Shown here piece by piece: positions 17,495 to 27,463 of a stretch of DNA of 64,000 bases. The DNA lies in assembly GCF_020880995.1 (NCBI RefSeq), contig NZ_JAJISD010000001.1, positions 806,001-870,000 on the forward strand. The letters run 5' to 3'. Each line of letters begins with the position of its first letter. Positions within the stretch are counted from its first letter, which is position 1. The position numbers and the translations under genes are program-made. The stretch is from Reyranella aquatilis (GTDB lineage Bacteria > Pseudomonadota > Alphaproteobacteria > Reyranellales > Reyranellaceae). The notes under the pieces are model-generated. The model was not told the DNA's origin. It searched no databases and was given only the letters and a program-made list of their open reading frames with translations.

Positions 17495-19186
17495 TTGGCC
17501 CTATCCGCTTTCCTCCCAGTGACCGAAGAACGGCCGACAGGCCGCCTTGTCGATCTCGCCCTGCTCGTGATCGGCAGCAGCGCGGTCCTCATCGGGATCA
17601 TCCTGTGGTTCGACAATGCGCAGGGCGGGCTGACGGGCAACGGCGTCTTCAAGAGCCTCGAATTGAAGCCGTGGGTGCTCGATCCGGCAAACGCGCCCCT
17701 CTACGCCTCGAACTATCTCTTCTATCCGGTCTATGGCGCGCTCTGCCGCCTGCTCGACCTGCTGGGCGTCTTCGCCGGCGATCCCCGCCGGCAGCTCACG
17801 ATCCTGAACGCGCTCAGCGCCAGCCTGTCGGTCGGCGTCGCCTATCTGCTGGCCCGGGCGATCACCGGCAACCGCCCGATCGCCGTGCTCACGGGGGGGT
17901 TCCATCTCGCGACCAGCCACGTGATGTTCCTCGCGATCGTCAACGAGGACATCATGCCGAGCTACACGGTGATGTTCGCGGCGATGGCGCTGGGCGCGGT
18001 CTGGCTCGCACGCCCCACCGCCCCGCGCGTGATCGCCGTCTCGGTCCTCTTCTCCCTGGGCTGGCTGTTCGAATGGCGGCTGATGTTCCCCACCCTGCCC
18101 GCAATGCTGGCCGCCCTGTGGCTGTGCGAGCGGCGCTGGGCGCTGCGCCTGGCCTGGATCACGCTGTTCTGCGCCACCGTGGTCGCGACCGCGACGCTCG
18201 TGGCGCTCGCCTGGCAGGGCCATGCAGGCGCCGTTGGGCCATTCGATCTGATCTGGACGGGCAAGGCGGTGCGCTCGGTGTGGGCCGGCTTCACCTGGCC
18301 CAAGGTCGGCTATCTGTGGGACGGCATCGTGGCCTACCTGCTGGGCACCGGTATCACGACGTTCGATGCTCTCCCCGGCTGGGACCTCTGGCGCTTCGCC
18401 ACCAGCTTCTGGCTGATCGGCATGGCCTGGATCGCGGGCTCGATCCTGTGGCGCACACGGGACGGCAGCCGGGCGCGCGCGCTTGCGGCCGTATTCGGCG
18501 TCACGTTCGTCGCGGGCGAGGTGTTCAACCTCTACTCCCAGCCACAGGATCCACAGATGCAGATCAACGTCATGGCATGGGTCACGCCCGCCTGGGCCCT
18601 GACCCTGGTGGCGGTCGGGCGGCGATGGCCGGCACGCGGCCTCGCCACGATGGTCGGCCTGACCGTCGTGCTGTTCGCCTACAACGTCTGGAGCATCGCC
18701 CCCCTGCGCGGGCTCGACAGCAAATGGCGGCAGGCCATCGAGCGGCTGGAGCAGCAGGGCGACCCGACCCGCACCGTGTTCCTGCTGCACGATTTCGACT
18801 GGACGATGGTCTATGCCTCCCTGCACTGGGGCACGGCGGAGCCTGGCGTATCGCAGCTCGGACCGGCGCCGCAGGCACAGCCGAAGTTCAAGTGGATCGG
18901 CTTCACCGGCAACGTGCTGCGCCATCCAGACTGGAGCACCGAGCGGCATGTTGCAGCACTGCGCCAGCAGATCGACCGCGCGCTGGAGCTCGGCTACGAG
19001 GTGGTTGTGGTGCGCCTCTGGGACATTCCCGAGGCTCAACTGCTGACCGAGACCGGCATGGTGGCCGATTCCGCCCGCCTCAGTGCGCTGCAACGCATGC
19101 TGCGCACCGACTATGTCGCGACGCCGGTCTCTGTCGATCCGGTCGCCGGGTCCATCTACCGGCTGCAGCGAACAGCCGGTCGCTGA
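17495..19186 (+). CDS. Polytopic membrane protein, possible GT-C glycosyltransferase-like
   Basis: 563 residues from a TTG start 49 bp after the tRNA gene. There are about ten hydrophobic spans across residues 20-400 (LVDLALLVIGSSAVLIGIIL is the first) and a soluble C-terminal domain of about 160 residues (TRTVFLLHDFDWTMVYASLHW). The arrangement, with an acidic motif after the fourth or fifth span (IVNEDIMPSY), recalls GT-C lipid-sugar transferases, but no family is certain. It is convergent with the Ldh_2 gene, 4 bp apart. Function is unknown. Confidence 0.7.
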   Translation: MALSAFLPVTEERPTGRLVDLALLVIGSSAVLIGIILWFDNAQGGLTGNGVFKSLELKPWVLDPANAPLYASNYLFYPVYGALCRLLDLLGVFAGDPRRQLTILNALSASLSVGVAYLLARAITGNRPIAVLTGGFHLATSHVMFLAIVNEDIMPSYTVMFAAMALGAVWLARPTAPRVIAVSVLFSLGWLFEWRLMFPTLPAMLAALWLCERRWALRLAWITLFCATVVATATLVALAWQGHAGAVGPFDLIWTGKAVRSVWAGFTWPKVGYLWDGIVAYLLGTGITTFDALPGWDLWRFATSFWLIGMAWIAGSILWRTRDGSRARALAAVFGVTFVAGEVFNLYSQPQDPQMQINVMAWVTPAWALTLVAVGRRWPARGLATMVGLTVVLFAYNVWSIAPLRGLDSKWRQAIERLEQQGDPTRTVFLLHDFDWTMVYASLHWGTAEPGVSQLGPAPQAQPKFKWIGFTGNVLRHPDWSTERHVAALRQQIDRALELGYEVVVVRLWDIPEAQLLTETGMVADSARLSALQRMLRTDYVATPVSVDPVAGSIYRLQRTAGR

Positions 19187-19190
19187 CGAG

Positions 19191-20285
19191 CTACATCGTG
19201 GCCTGCTGGATGCGCCTCTCGTCGAGTCCGACCGAGCGCGCCGTTTCCACGATGGCGGCCCAGGTATCGTCCGGCAGGGGCACGCCCTCGGCCAGACGCT
19301 TCGTGCGGGTGCGCGATTCCTGCTCGCCCGGCACTAGGATCTCGACACCCGGAGTCGCAGGCTTGGAGCCCTTCACGAACGAGACGTACTTGGCGATGTC
19401 CGTCGGGAAGAAGCCCTCGGCGTCGAACACCTTGGGATCGACGTAGAAGGACAGCATGCCGTTGGCGAAGCGCCCGCGCTTGGGATCGGTCGCGCCGGTG
19501 CCCGAGAGCGATCCGCCCAGGATCTCGCACATGAAGGCGAGGCCCGAGCCCTTATGGTCGCCAAAGGCCCGGATGGCGCCGGTACCCTTGCTGTGGTCGC
19601 GCGGACCCGTCGGCGTGTAGTCGCCGTAGAGCAGGTGCGGATCGGCGCTGGGCTTGCCGTCCGGGCCGATCAGCGCGCCGTCCGGCAGCTTCTTGCCGCC
19701 CTGGCTGGTCACCAGCACCTTGCCCTCAGCCACGATCGACGTCGCGAAATCGAGGACCAGCGGATCCTCGCCCGGCCTCGGCACGCCCACGCAATACGGC
19801 GCGGTCGAGAAGCGCCGCTCGACGCCGCCGAACGGCGCCACAAGGACGCTGCCGGAAGCGTTGACGAAGTGTACCGAGACGAGACCCGCCTCGGCCGCCA
19901 TCTCCGCCCAGTCGCCGACCCGGCCGACATGACCGGCATTGCGCAGCGTCACCGCCGACAGACCGTTCTTCAGGCACTTTTCGATGCCGATCTGTACCGC
20001 CTGCGGCGTCACCGTCTGCCCGAAGCCGTATTTGCCATCGACTACGGCGATCACCGGCGTATCGACCAGCACATCGACCTTCACGTCGGCGATCACGGTG
20101 CCGGTCTTCTTCTGCGAGGCGTAGCGCGGCACGCGCACGACGCCGTGGCTGTCATGGCCCGACAGGTTGGCGCTCACGAGATAGCGGCCGATGCGCCCGC
20201 CCTCATCCTTCGAGCAACCGGCGGCGGCAAAGATGTCCGCGACGAAGGATTCCAGTTCCTTCGCCTTGATCGTCACGTTGCCCAT
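19191..20285 (-). CDS. Malate/L-lactate dehydrogenase family (Ldh_2) oxidoreductase
   Basis: 364 residues of the PF02615 NAD(P)-dependent 2-hydroxyacid (or delta1-piperideine-2-carboxylate) dehydrogenase family, unrelated to classical LDH. Signatures: VSANLSGHDSHGVVRVPRY with the catalytic histidine, VTLRNAGHVGRVGDWAEMA, and FGDHKGSGLAFMCEILGG. It is the last gene of the minus-strand transporter operon, 1 bp after the SDR stop. A role in oxidising the imported sugar acid or hydroxyacid is inferred from context. Confidence 0.87.
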   Translation of the reverse strand: MGNVTIKAKELESFVADIFAAAGCSKDEGGRIGRYLVSANLSGHDSHGVVRVPRYASQKKTGTVIADVKVDVLVDTPVIAVVDGKYGFGQTVTPQAVQIGIEKCLKNGLSAVTLRNAGHVGRVGDWAEMAAEAGLVSVHFVNASGSVLVAPFGGVERRFSTAPYCVGVPRPGEDPLVLDFATSIVAEGKVLVTSQGGKKLPDGALIGPDGKPSADPHLLYGDYTPTGPRDHSKGTGAIRAFGDHKGSGLAFMCEILGGSLSGTGATDPKRGRFANGMLSFYVDPKVFDAEGFFPTDIAKYVSFVKGSKPATPGVEILVPGEQESRTRTKRLAEGVPLPDDTWAAIVETARSVGLDERRIQQATM

Positions 20286-20286
20286 G

Positions 20287-21051
20287 TCAGGACTTGCCGC
20301 GCTGCAGACTCGCGACGTAGCCGCGGTTCCACGTCGGGTTGATCATCACCTCGTTGATGACGATGTGCGGCGGCAGGCAGGCGATGTAGCGGATCAGGTC
20401 GCCGACATCTTCCGACTGCGCCATGCGCTTGCGCTCGGCCGGCGTGATCGGGATCGGCCGCTTGTCCAGGATGGGCGTCGCCACCTCGCCCGGGCAAACC
20501 ACGCAGGAGCGGACGCCGTTGACGCATTCCTCCATGTTGATCGTGTGGCTCATCGCCACCACGCCATGCTTGGCCGCCGAGTAGGCCGGGCCCGAGAGCA
20601 GGCTCGGCACCTTGCCGGCGACCGAGGAGGTGTGGATCAGAACGCCGCCCTTGTTCTTGCGCATCAGCGGCAGCACCGCCGAGGTGCAGTAGAAGGCGCT
20701 CGACAGGTTGCCGTGCACGACCTCGTCGACACCCTTGGGCGTCAGCTGCTTCCAGCTCCGCTTCTGGATGTTGAGGCCGGCATTGTTGACCAGAATGTCG
20801 ATGCGGCGGTGCTTCTTGGCGATCGCCGCGACGGTCTTCTCGACCGCGGAGGACTTCATGAGGTCCGCCGGCTTCACCTCGGCCGTGCCGCCCGCCTTAC
20901 GGACCATCTCGGCCGTCTCTTCGAGCGGCTGCCGTCGACGGCCGGTGAGGATGACCGTCGCCCCGTCCTTCGCCAGGGCCACCGCCGCCGCCTGACCAAT
21001 ACCCGAGCCCGCACCGGTCACCCAAGCGACCTTGCCCGTCAACGCACCCAT
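20287..21051 (-). CDS. Short-chain dehydrogenase/reductase (SDR)
   Basis: 254 residues, classical SDR. The cofactor loop is TGAGSGIG (residues ~13-20), followed by NNAG (about 90), the catalytic serine in HTSSVAG and the catalytic YxxxK in YSAAKHG. ILTGRRR after the second beta strand suggests an NADP preference, but this is weak. The C-terminus is the common NEVMINPTWNRGY type. It lies 30 bp downstream of the ATPase gene and 1 bp upstream of the Ldh_2 gene, so it probably acts with them on the transported compound. Confidence 0.87.
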   Translation of the reverse strand: MGALTGKVAWVTGAGSGIGQAAAVALAKDGATVILTGRRRQPLEETAEMVRKAGGTAEVKPADLMKSSAVEKTVAAIAKKHRRIDILVNNAGLNIQKRSWKQLTPKGVDEVVHGNLSSAFYCTSAVLPLMRKNKGGVLIHTSSVAGKVPSLLSGPAYSAAKHGVVAMSHTINMEECVNGVRSCVVCPGEVATPILDKRPIPITPAERKRMAQSEDVGDLIRYIACLPPHIVINEVMINPTWNRGYVASLQRGKS

Positions 21052-21081
21052 GAATTTCTCCTCAACGCCGAAAGGCGGCGA

Positions 21082-22182
<1,101 letters not shown>

Positions 22183-22189
22183 GTGTCGA

Positions 22190-23098
22190 CTATCCCTTTG
22201 TCGCGCCCGCGGTGAGACCCGCGATGTAGTAATCCATGAGGAAGGCGTAGATGATGAGCGGCGGCGCGGCGCCCAGCAGCGCGCCGGTCATGATCTGCCC
22301 CCAGTTGAAGACGTCGCCCTTGATCAGAGTGGTGATGATGCCCACCGGCAGCACCAGTTCGCTGGTCGAGGTGGTGAAGGCCAGCGGGTAGAGGAACTGT
22401 GCCCACGCGACCGTGAAGGTGAAGATCGTGGCCGCGATGATCCCCGGCAGGGCCACCGGAATGAAGATCTTGGTCAGGGTCTGCATCCAGGTCGCGCCGT
22501 CGATCAGCGCCGCCTCGTCGAGCTCCTTCGGGATCGACGCGAAGTAGCCGATCATGATCCAGGTGGCGAACGGCACCGTCAGCGTCGGGTAGAGGATGAT
22601 CATCGTCCACCAATGGTTCATCAGCTGGACGCCGAACGTCTCGTTCACCCAGGCGAACATCTTGAACAGCGGGATGAACAGCAGCGTTTCGGGGATCAGG
22701 TAGGTGAGGAAGACCCCGGTGGCCAGCGTGGCCGATCCCCAGAACTTCATGCGGGCGAGCGCAAAGGCCGCGATCACGCTGATCATCATGGTCAGGATCA
22801 CGACGCAGATCGACACGATCGCCGAGTTCCGGAAGAAGACCAGGAACTGGTTCTGCGAGAGCAGGTCGATGTAGTTCTGCAGGGTCGGATTGCTGATCCA
22901 CCACGGGTTGGTCGCGGCCGAGATCTCCGCGCTGGTCTTCAGCGAGGTGATCAGCATGTACACCGGCGGCATCAGGAAGAAGATGGCGAACAGCACGAGG
23001 AAGAAATAGGACCAGCGGAGCGCCCAGGCCCTGTCCCGGCTCATGCTTCCGTACCTGGGGCGACTCGGCGCCCCGTTGGCGATCGATGCGTCGGCCAT
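22190..23098 (-). CDS. ABC transporter permease, MalG-like
   Basis: 302 residues with six predicted membrane spans. A cytoplasmic N-terminus precedes the first span (WSYFFLVLFAIFFLMPPVYML). The coupling-helix EAA-type loop reads KELDEAALIDGATWMQTLTKIFIPVALPG, a CUT1 family sugar permease signature. Its start codon shares one base with the stop of the MalF-like gene upstream (TGATG at 23098), implying translational coupling. Confidence 0.92.
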   Translation of the reverse strand: MADASIANGAPSRPRYGSMSRDRAWALRWSYFFLVLFAIFFLMPPVYMLITSLKTSAEISAATNPWWISNPTLQNYIDLLSQNQFLVFFRNSAIVSICVVILTMMISVIAAFALARMKFWGSATLATGVFLTYLIPETLLFIPLFKMFAWVNETFGVQLMNHWWTMIILYPTLTVPFATWIMIGYFASIPKELDEAALIDGATWMQTLTKIFIPVALPGIIAATIFTFTVAWAQFLYPLAFTTSTSELVLPVGIITTLIKGDVFNWGQIMTGALLGAAPPLIIYAFLMDYYIAGLTAGATKG

Positions 23099-24027
23099 CA
23101 GACTTCACTCCCCCGCTTGGTGATGTCGCGCAGGATGAAGGTCGCGGCGACGGCCAGGATGGGCACCATGAAGAGCGACACGGCGGCACCGAGCGGGATG
23201 TCGCCGCCCTCGATGCCGACGCGGAACGCCCAGGTGCCGAAAATGTGGGTGCTGTTGAGCGGACCGCCCGCCGTCAGCACGCGGACGATGTCGAAGTTCG
23301 CGAACGTCACGATCAGCGAGAACAGGGCCGTGATCGCGATGATGTTGCGCATCATCGGCAGGGTCACGTACCAGATGCGCTGCCACCAGGTGGCGCCGTC
23401 GATCGAGGCCGCCTCGTAGAGTTGGTCGGGCACCGACTTCAGCGCCGCGAGATACATGATCATGAAGAACGGCGAGCCGATCCACACGTTCACCAGGATG
23501 ACGGAGAAGCGGGCCCATCCCGCCTCGCCGGTCCAGGGAATGCCCTCGATGCCGAAGATCGCCAGGAGCCAGTTCAACGCGCTGTAGGACGGATCAAACA
23601 GCCACAGCCAGGCGAGCGTGCTCATGGCCGGCGGGATGACCCACGGCACGAGGAGCATGCCGCGCCACTTGCGCTGGCCCTTCGAGGGAATGTTGTGGAC
23701 GAAGTGGGCGACCACGAAGCCGATGATCGCCTTGAAGATCACCGCGGTGATGGCGAACAGGCAGGACTGGTAGACGACCAGCCAGAAGGTGTCGCGGCCG
23801 AACAGGAACTCGAAGTTTCCAAAGCCTACGAAGCGGGTCATCCCCTTGTTGAGGGTCGCGAGATAGACCGCGTAGCCCGCCGGATAGGCGACCAGGATCG
23901 CGATCAGCAGGATCAGCGGCAGGGCCATCAGGAAGGCGATGGTCGACTTGCGCTGCATGAGCTTGTGAAGGCCGCTGCGCGGCTGTGCGGAAAGAGCGGC
24001 CGGGTTGCGGGCGGCGACATCTGCCAT
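23098..24027 (-). CDS. ABC transporter permease, MalF-like
   Basis: 309 residues with six spans; the first is TIAFLMALPLILLIAILVAYPAGY without the extra periplasmic loop of enteric MalF. The EAA motif is QLYEAASIDGATWWQRIWYVTLPMM. It forms the heterodimeric channel with the MalG-like protein. The start is ATG at 24027 (MADVAARNPA), 214 bp downstream of the binding-protein gene; that gap carries two hairpins. Confidence 0.92.
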   Translation of the reverse strand: MADVAARNPAALSAQPRSGLHKLMQRKSTIAFLMALPLILLIAILVAYPAGYAVYLATLNKGMTRFVGFGNFEFLFGRDTFWLVVYQSCLFAITAVIFKAIIGFVVAHFVHNIPSKGQRKWRGMLLVPWVIPPAMSTLAWLWLFDPSYSALNWLLAIFGIEGIPWTGEAGWARFSVILVNVWIGSPFFMIMYLAALKSVPDQLYEAASIDGATWWQRIWYVTLPMMRNIIAITALFSLIVTFANFDIVRVLTAGGPLNSTHIFGTWAFRVGIEGGDIPLGAAVSLFMVPILAVAATFILRDITKRGSEV

Positions 24028-24126
24028 CGGGTACTCCAGGCCCGTCGGGCCGAGCGGATAACACCAGGTTGAAGAACGCTAGAAGAAGAACGCCGGGATC
24101 GGGCCGTCACGTCGAACCCAGGGGCG

Positions 24127-24144
24127 CCCCGCCTTAAGGCGGGG
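24127..24144. repeat. Perfect 18-bp palindrome between binding-protein and permease genes
   Basis: CCCCGCCTTAAGGCGGGG is exactly self-complementary. It is followed on the plus strand by an imperfect tandem repeat (TCCGTGGGACCGG then TCCATGGGACCGG, about 24153-24179). In the minus-strand transcript it would fold downstream of the binding-protein stop. No U-run follows, so it is more likely a stabiliser or attenuator than a full terminator. Confidence 0.5.
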
Positions 24145-24199
24145 CCACCGGGTCCGTGGGACCGGTCCATGGGACCGGCCCGGACGCCCACCCCGAAGC

Positions 24200-24234
24200 C
24201 GACCGCCGATCCCTTTTGACGGGTCCGGCGGTCG
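24200..24234 (-). other. mRNA hairpin just after the binding-protein stop codon
   Basis: CGACCGCCG (24200-24208) pairs with CGGCGGTCG (24226-24234). Inside, CCC pairs with GGG around a 7-nt loop. It begins 7 bp after the stop of the binding-protein gene. Such 3' hairpins in transporter operons protect the upstream message and give more binding protein than permease; that role here is inferred. Confidence 0.55.
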
Positions 24235-24241
24235 TCTCGGC

Positions 24242-25582
24242 TCAGTTGCGGGTGAAGCCCTCGAGCTCCTTGGCCGCCCAGTCGAGCGTCTTGTCCATGG
24301 CCTCGCCCTTGGCGTAGCGCACGACCATCTGGGTCTGGATGGCCTGGGTGTAGATCTGCTCGGCGATCTTGTGCGGCGCGGGCGCGGCGGCGATCGAGAG
24401 CGTCTGGTGGTTGTGCGGGTTCGGGTAGTGATAGAGCGTGCCCTTCGGGGGCGACTCTTCCGCCCAAACCTTGAAGGTGGTGAGCTTCTCGAACGACGGC
24501 AGGTCGTAACCCTGCGAGGCATTCGTCATCTTCTCCGCCGAGCTCGGCTGCGAGAGGAAGGTGATCAGGCTCTTGGCCGCTGCCTGGTTCTTGCTGAAGT
24601 TCCAGATACCCCAGAAATACGGCAGGAACGGCGCGTAGCGGCCCTTCGGCCCGACCGGGAAGCCGTGCGTCCAGAGCTGCTCGGCGACCTGCGGCGCGTC
24701 GCGCTTGGCGACGGCCCAGGCGCTGGGCGGGTTCATGATCAGCGAGCCCTGGCCCGACACCAGGAACTTGTTGTTGGAAGCGTCGTCCCACGACGGCACG
24801 TCGGCCGGCAGGAATTGCATCAGCTTCTTGTAGTAGTCCAGCACCTGGCGGACCTGGTCGTTCTTCACGACGATGTCGCCCTTGGCGTTGACGAGCTGCG
24901 CGCCGAAGGCATGGAACAGCGCGCCCGCTGTATCGACGCTATCCGACGTGGTGCCAAGGCCGATACCGAAGGGATTGCCGCCCTTCTGGCAGGCTTCGGC
25001 CGCCTTGAGGAAGTTGTCGAGGTTCCAGGCGTCCGCCTTCGGAGCACCACCGACCGGGTACATCGCCTGGATGTCGATTCCGGCATGCTTCTTCAGGAGG
25101 TCAATCCGGGAGCACGGGCCCTTGATCTGGCTACCCGAAGTGGCGGGGACAGCAAGCCACTTGCCATTCAGCTTGCCGAGATACTCGACGGTGCCGTTGA
25201 CCGCGCCATTCTCCTTGATGAGCGGCTCCATGACATCGTTCATCGGAACGAGCTGCTCGGAGTAGCGGGCGGGAAGCCAGGTCGAGAAGGCGAGCACGTC
25301 GTGGCCCGACTTGGCCTGCGATTCCGCGGCGGTTGTGAGCAGCAGCTTGTTGCCCTGCGAGGTGATGAAGTCCATCGAGACTTCGACCTTGTTCTTCTCG
25401 CCCCACTCCTTCACGAGGGCCTCGGTCGCCTTGTTGGCGCCTGGCACCCAGTGATCCCAGAAACCGACGGAGAGCTTGCCGGCGGCATTGGCTCCACGGA
25501 CGAACGGGGCGGCCACGAAGGCTGCCGATGCGACAGCGGTACCAGCCACGAAACGACGACGACCGACTTTCCTCGAGATCAT
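24242..25582 (-). CDS. ABC sugar-type substrate-binding protein, Tat-like signal
   Basis: 446 residues, family-1 (CUT1) extracellular solute-binding protein. The N-terminus has a twin-arginine-like signal (RKVGRRRFVAGTAVASAAFVA, cleaved after ANA). The body has KLSVGFWDHWVPGANKATEALVKEW at the N-lobe, GQGSLIMNPPSAWAV and PFLPYFWGIWNFSKN later, typical of maltose/glycerol-3-phosphate-type binders. It is the promoter-proximal gene of the operon (ribosome site GAGGAGG before the ATG). The ligand is unknown; the SDR and Ldh_2 genes downstream hint at a polyol or sugar acid. Confidence 0.88.
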   Translation of the reverse strand: MISRKVGRRRFVAGTAVASAAFVAAPFVRGANAAGKLSVGFWDHWVPGANKATEALVKEWGEKNKVEVSMDFITSQGNKLLLTTAAESQAKSGHDVLAFSTWLPARYSEQLVPMNDVMEPLIKENGAVNGTVEYLGKLNGKWLAVPATSGSQIKGPCSRIDLLKKHAGIDIQAMYPVGGAPKADAWNLDNFLKAAEACQKGGNPFGIGLGTTSDSVDTAGALFHAFGAQLVNAKGDIVVKNDQVRQVLDYYKKLMQFLPADVPSWDDASNNKFLVSGQGSLIMNPPSAWAVAKRDAPQVAEQLWTHGFPVGPKGRYAPFLPYFWGIWNFSKNQAAAKSLITFLSQPSSAEKMTNASQGYDLPSFEKLTTFKVWAEESPPKGTLYHYPNPHNHQTLSIAAAPAPHKIAEQIYTQAIQTQMVVRYAKGEAMDKTLDWAAKELEGFTRN

Positions 25583-25857
25583 GTTTCCTCCTCAGAGCCG
25601 TTTCGAACGGCCGATTGAACCAGCCTGGATCGATGCCAAGGCGATGGCCCTCAGCGGGGCCTTGCGGGCGATGCTATGCACAAGACGCCGGGCAAGCAAT
25701 TCATTTTGACATGCAAGGGCGTTGGAGGCCGGATTTGACAGGCTGCGGTGAGACTTGGATGCTCCGCGGCTCTTCGCCGGAGTGGCCTCGCCGCTCTTGC
25801 GAAAATCGACTGTAGAATAGGTTCGCCAGGCTCAACGAAAGAAGCGCACGCCTCCTC

Positions 25858-27036
25858 ATGCATACCGTTCCGAACGTCAATCCGTGGCTCGCCGCCGTCG
25901 CCCCCTCTCCCATCGGCGAGACCAAGCGCTGGGTCCTCGCCCGCACCTTCCCCTCGGAACGTCCCCTGATCGATCTCAGCCAGGCGGTGCCGGGTTACCC
26001 GCCGGCCCTCGAATTGCGCCGGCACCTGGGCGAACTGCTGCTCGATCCGACCATGCACGGCTACACGCCGATCCTCGGCACGCCGGTGCTGCGCGAGACC
26101 TACGCCGATCATCTCACCGCATTCTACGGCGCGCCGATCACGCCGGCAGAGGTCGGCATCACATCGGGATGCAACCAGGCCTTCTGCCTGGCCCTGATGA
26201 GCATCGCCAAGGCCGGCGACCAGGTGATCCTGCCGCGGCCACACTACTTCAACCACGATATGTGGATGCGCATGCAGGGCGTCGAGCCGGTTTCGCTCGA
26301 CTTCCGTCCGGGGTCAGGCGCCGTGCCGAGCGCGGAAGATGCCGAGAAGCTGATCGGCCCTCGGACCCGCGCCATCGTCCTGATCTCGCCCAACAATCCG
26401 ACGGGCGCGGTCTATCCGCCGGAGACGATCCACGCCTTCTTCGAACTGGCGAAGAAGCACGGGATCGCCCTGCTGCTCGACGAGACCTACAAGGATTTCC
26501 TTCCCGAGGGGACGCGACCGCACGATCTCTTCAGCCGGCCGGATTGGCGCGGCACGCTGGTCCATCTCTACAGTTTCTCCAAGGTCTTCGCGCTGACGGG
26601 CTATCGTGTCGGCGCCGTCACCGCTGGAACGGAATTGATGGCCGAGATCGAGAAGGCCATGGACTGCGTCTCGATCTGTCCTCCCCGCCTCGCCCAGGAG
26701 GGCGCGCTTTATGGACTGCGCCATCTCCTGCCGTGGGCCCGGAACAACACTGCCGGCCTGAAGGCGCGGGCGGACCTGCTTGGCCAGGGGCTGGAACGCT
26801 CCAACCGCTGGCGCCTCGTCAGCATCGGCGCCTACTTCGCCTATGTGGAGCATCCCTTCGCCGGCACGCCATCAACCGAGGTATCGAAGCGCATGGCCGA
26901 CGAGGAGAATCTTCTCACCATCCCCGGCGACATGTTCGGGGCGGGCCAGGAGCGCTTCATCCGCATCGCCTTCGCCAACGTCACGGACGACAAGATCCCG
27001 ACCGTGCTGGAGCGGCTGGAGCGGTTCGGCGTGTAA
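25858..27036 (+). CDS. Class I/II pyridoxal-phosphate aminotransferase
   Basis: 392 residues, fold-type I aminotransferase. Motifs in order: GYTPILGTPVLRETYADH, ITSGCNQAFCLALM, the SPNNPTGAVYPPE loop, DETYKDF, and the PLP lysine in YSFSKVFALTGYRVG; the C-terminal arginine for the substrate carboxylate is in RFIRIAFANV. Substrate unknown. It is divergent from the sugar-type transporter operon; the 275-bp gap between them must hold both promoters, but no clear element was recognised there. Confidence 0.88.
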   Translation: MHTVPNVNPWLAAVAPSPIGETKRWVLARTFPSERPLIDLSQAVPGYPPALELRRHLGELLLDPTMHGYTPILGTPVLRETYADHLTAFYGAPITPAEVGITSGCNQAFCLALMSIAKAGDQVILPRPHYFNHDMWMRMQGVEPVSLDFRPGSGAVPSAEDAEKLIGPRTRAIVLISPNNPTGAVYPPETIHAFFELAKKHGIALLLDETYKDFLPEGTRPHDLFSRPDWRGTLVHLYSFSKVFALTGYRVGAVTAGTELMAEIEKAMDCVSICPPRLAQEGALYGLRHLLPWARNNTAGLKARADLLGQGLERSNRWRLVSIGAYFAYVEHPFAGTPSTEVSKRMADEENLLTIPGDMFGAGQERFIRIAFANVTDDKIPTVLERLERFGV

Positions 27037-27052
27037 GTCGACGGCGGCCGCG

Positions 27053-27405
27053 TCACGCCGTCCGCAGGATTTTCTCCATCGGCTTGCCCTTGGTGAGTTC
27101 GTCGACCAGTTTGTCGAGATAGCGGATCTCACGCATGATCGGCTCCTCGATGGCCTCGACGCGCACGCCGCAGACGACACCCTTGATGAGAATGCGCGAC
27201 GGGTTGGGCTTCGGCGCCTCGGAAAAGAAAGTCTCGACGTCGGCATCCCTCGCCAGCTGGGCCTCCAGTGCCTTGGCGCCGTAGCCCGTCAGCCACGAGA
27301 TGATGCGGTCGACCTCCGCCTTGCCCCGCCCCTTCCTTCAGCCTTCGCGACCAAGGCCGTGTAAACCCGCGCGAAGCTCATCGTGTAGATGCGGTGCTTT
27401 GCCAT
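27053..27405 (-). pseudogene. DUF2200 gene with a -1 frameshift
   Basis: Read on the minus strand from the ATG at 27405, the frame gives [24 protein letters not shown], the conserved opening of DUF2200. It then runs into a stop. From about 27330 the family sequence continues in another frame: [17 protein letters not shown], then a stretch ending PMEKILRTA and a stop at 27053. The total length of 353 nt is one short of 118 codons, consistent with loss of one base in the G-rich stretch near 27324-27335. It may be a real inactivating mutation or a sequencing error. The family is a small cytoplasmic protein of unknown function. Confidence 0.75.
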
Positions 27406-27463
27406 GGGCGCGATGCTAGCCTATCGGCCAACACCTTCAACCGAGCAGACGAGGATTCGCACC

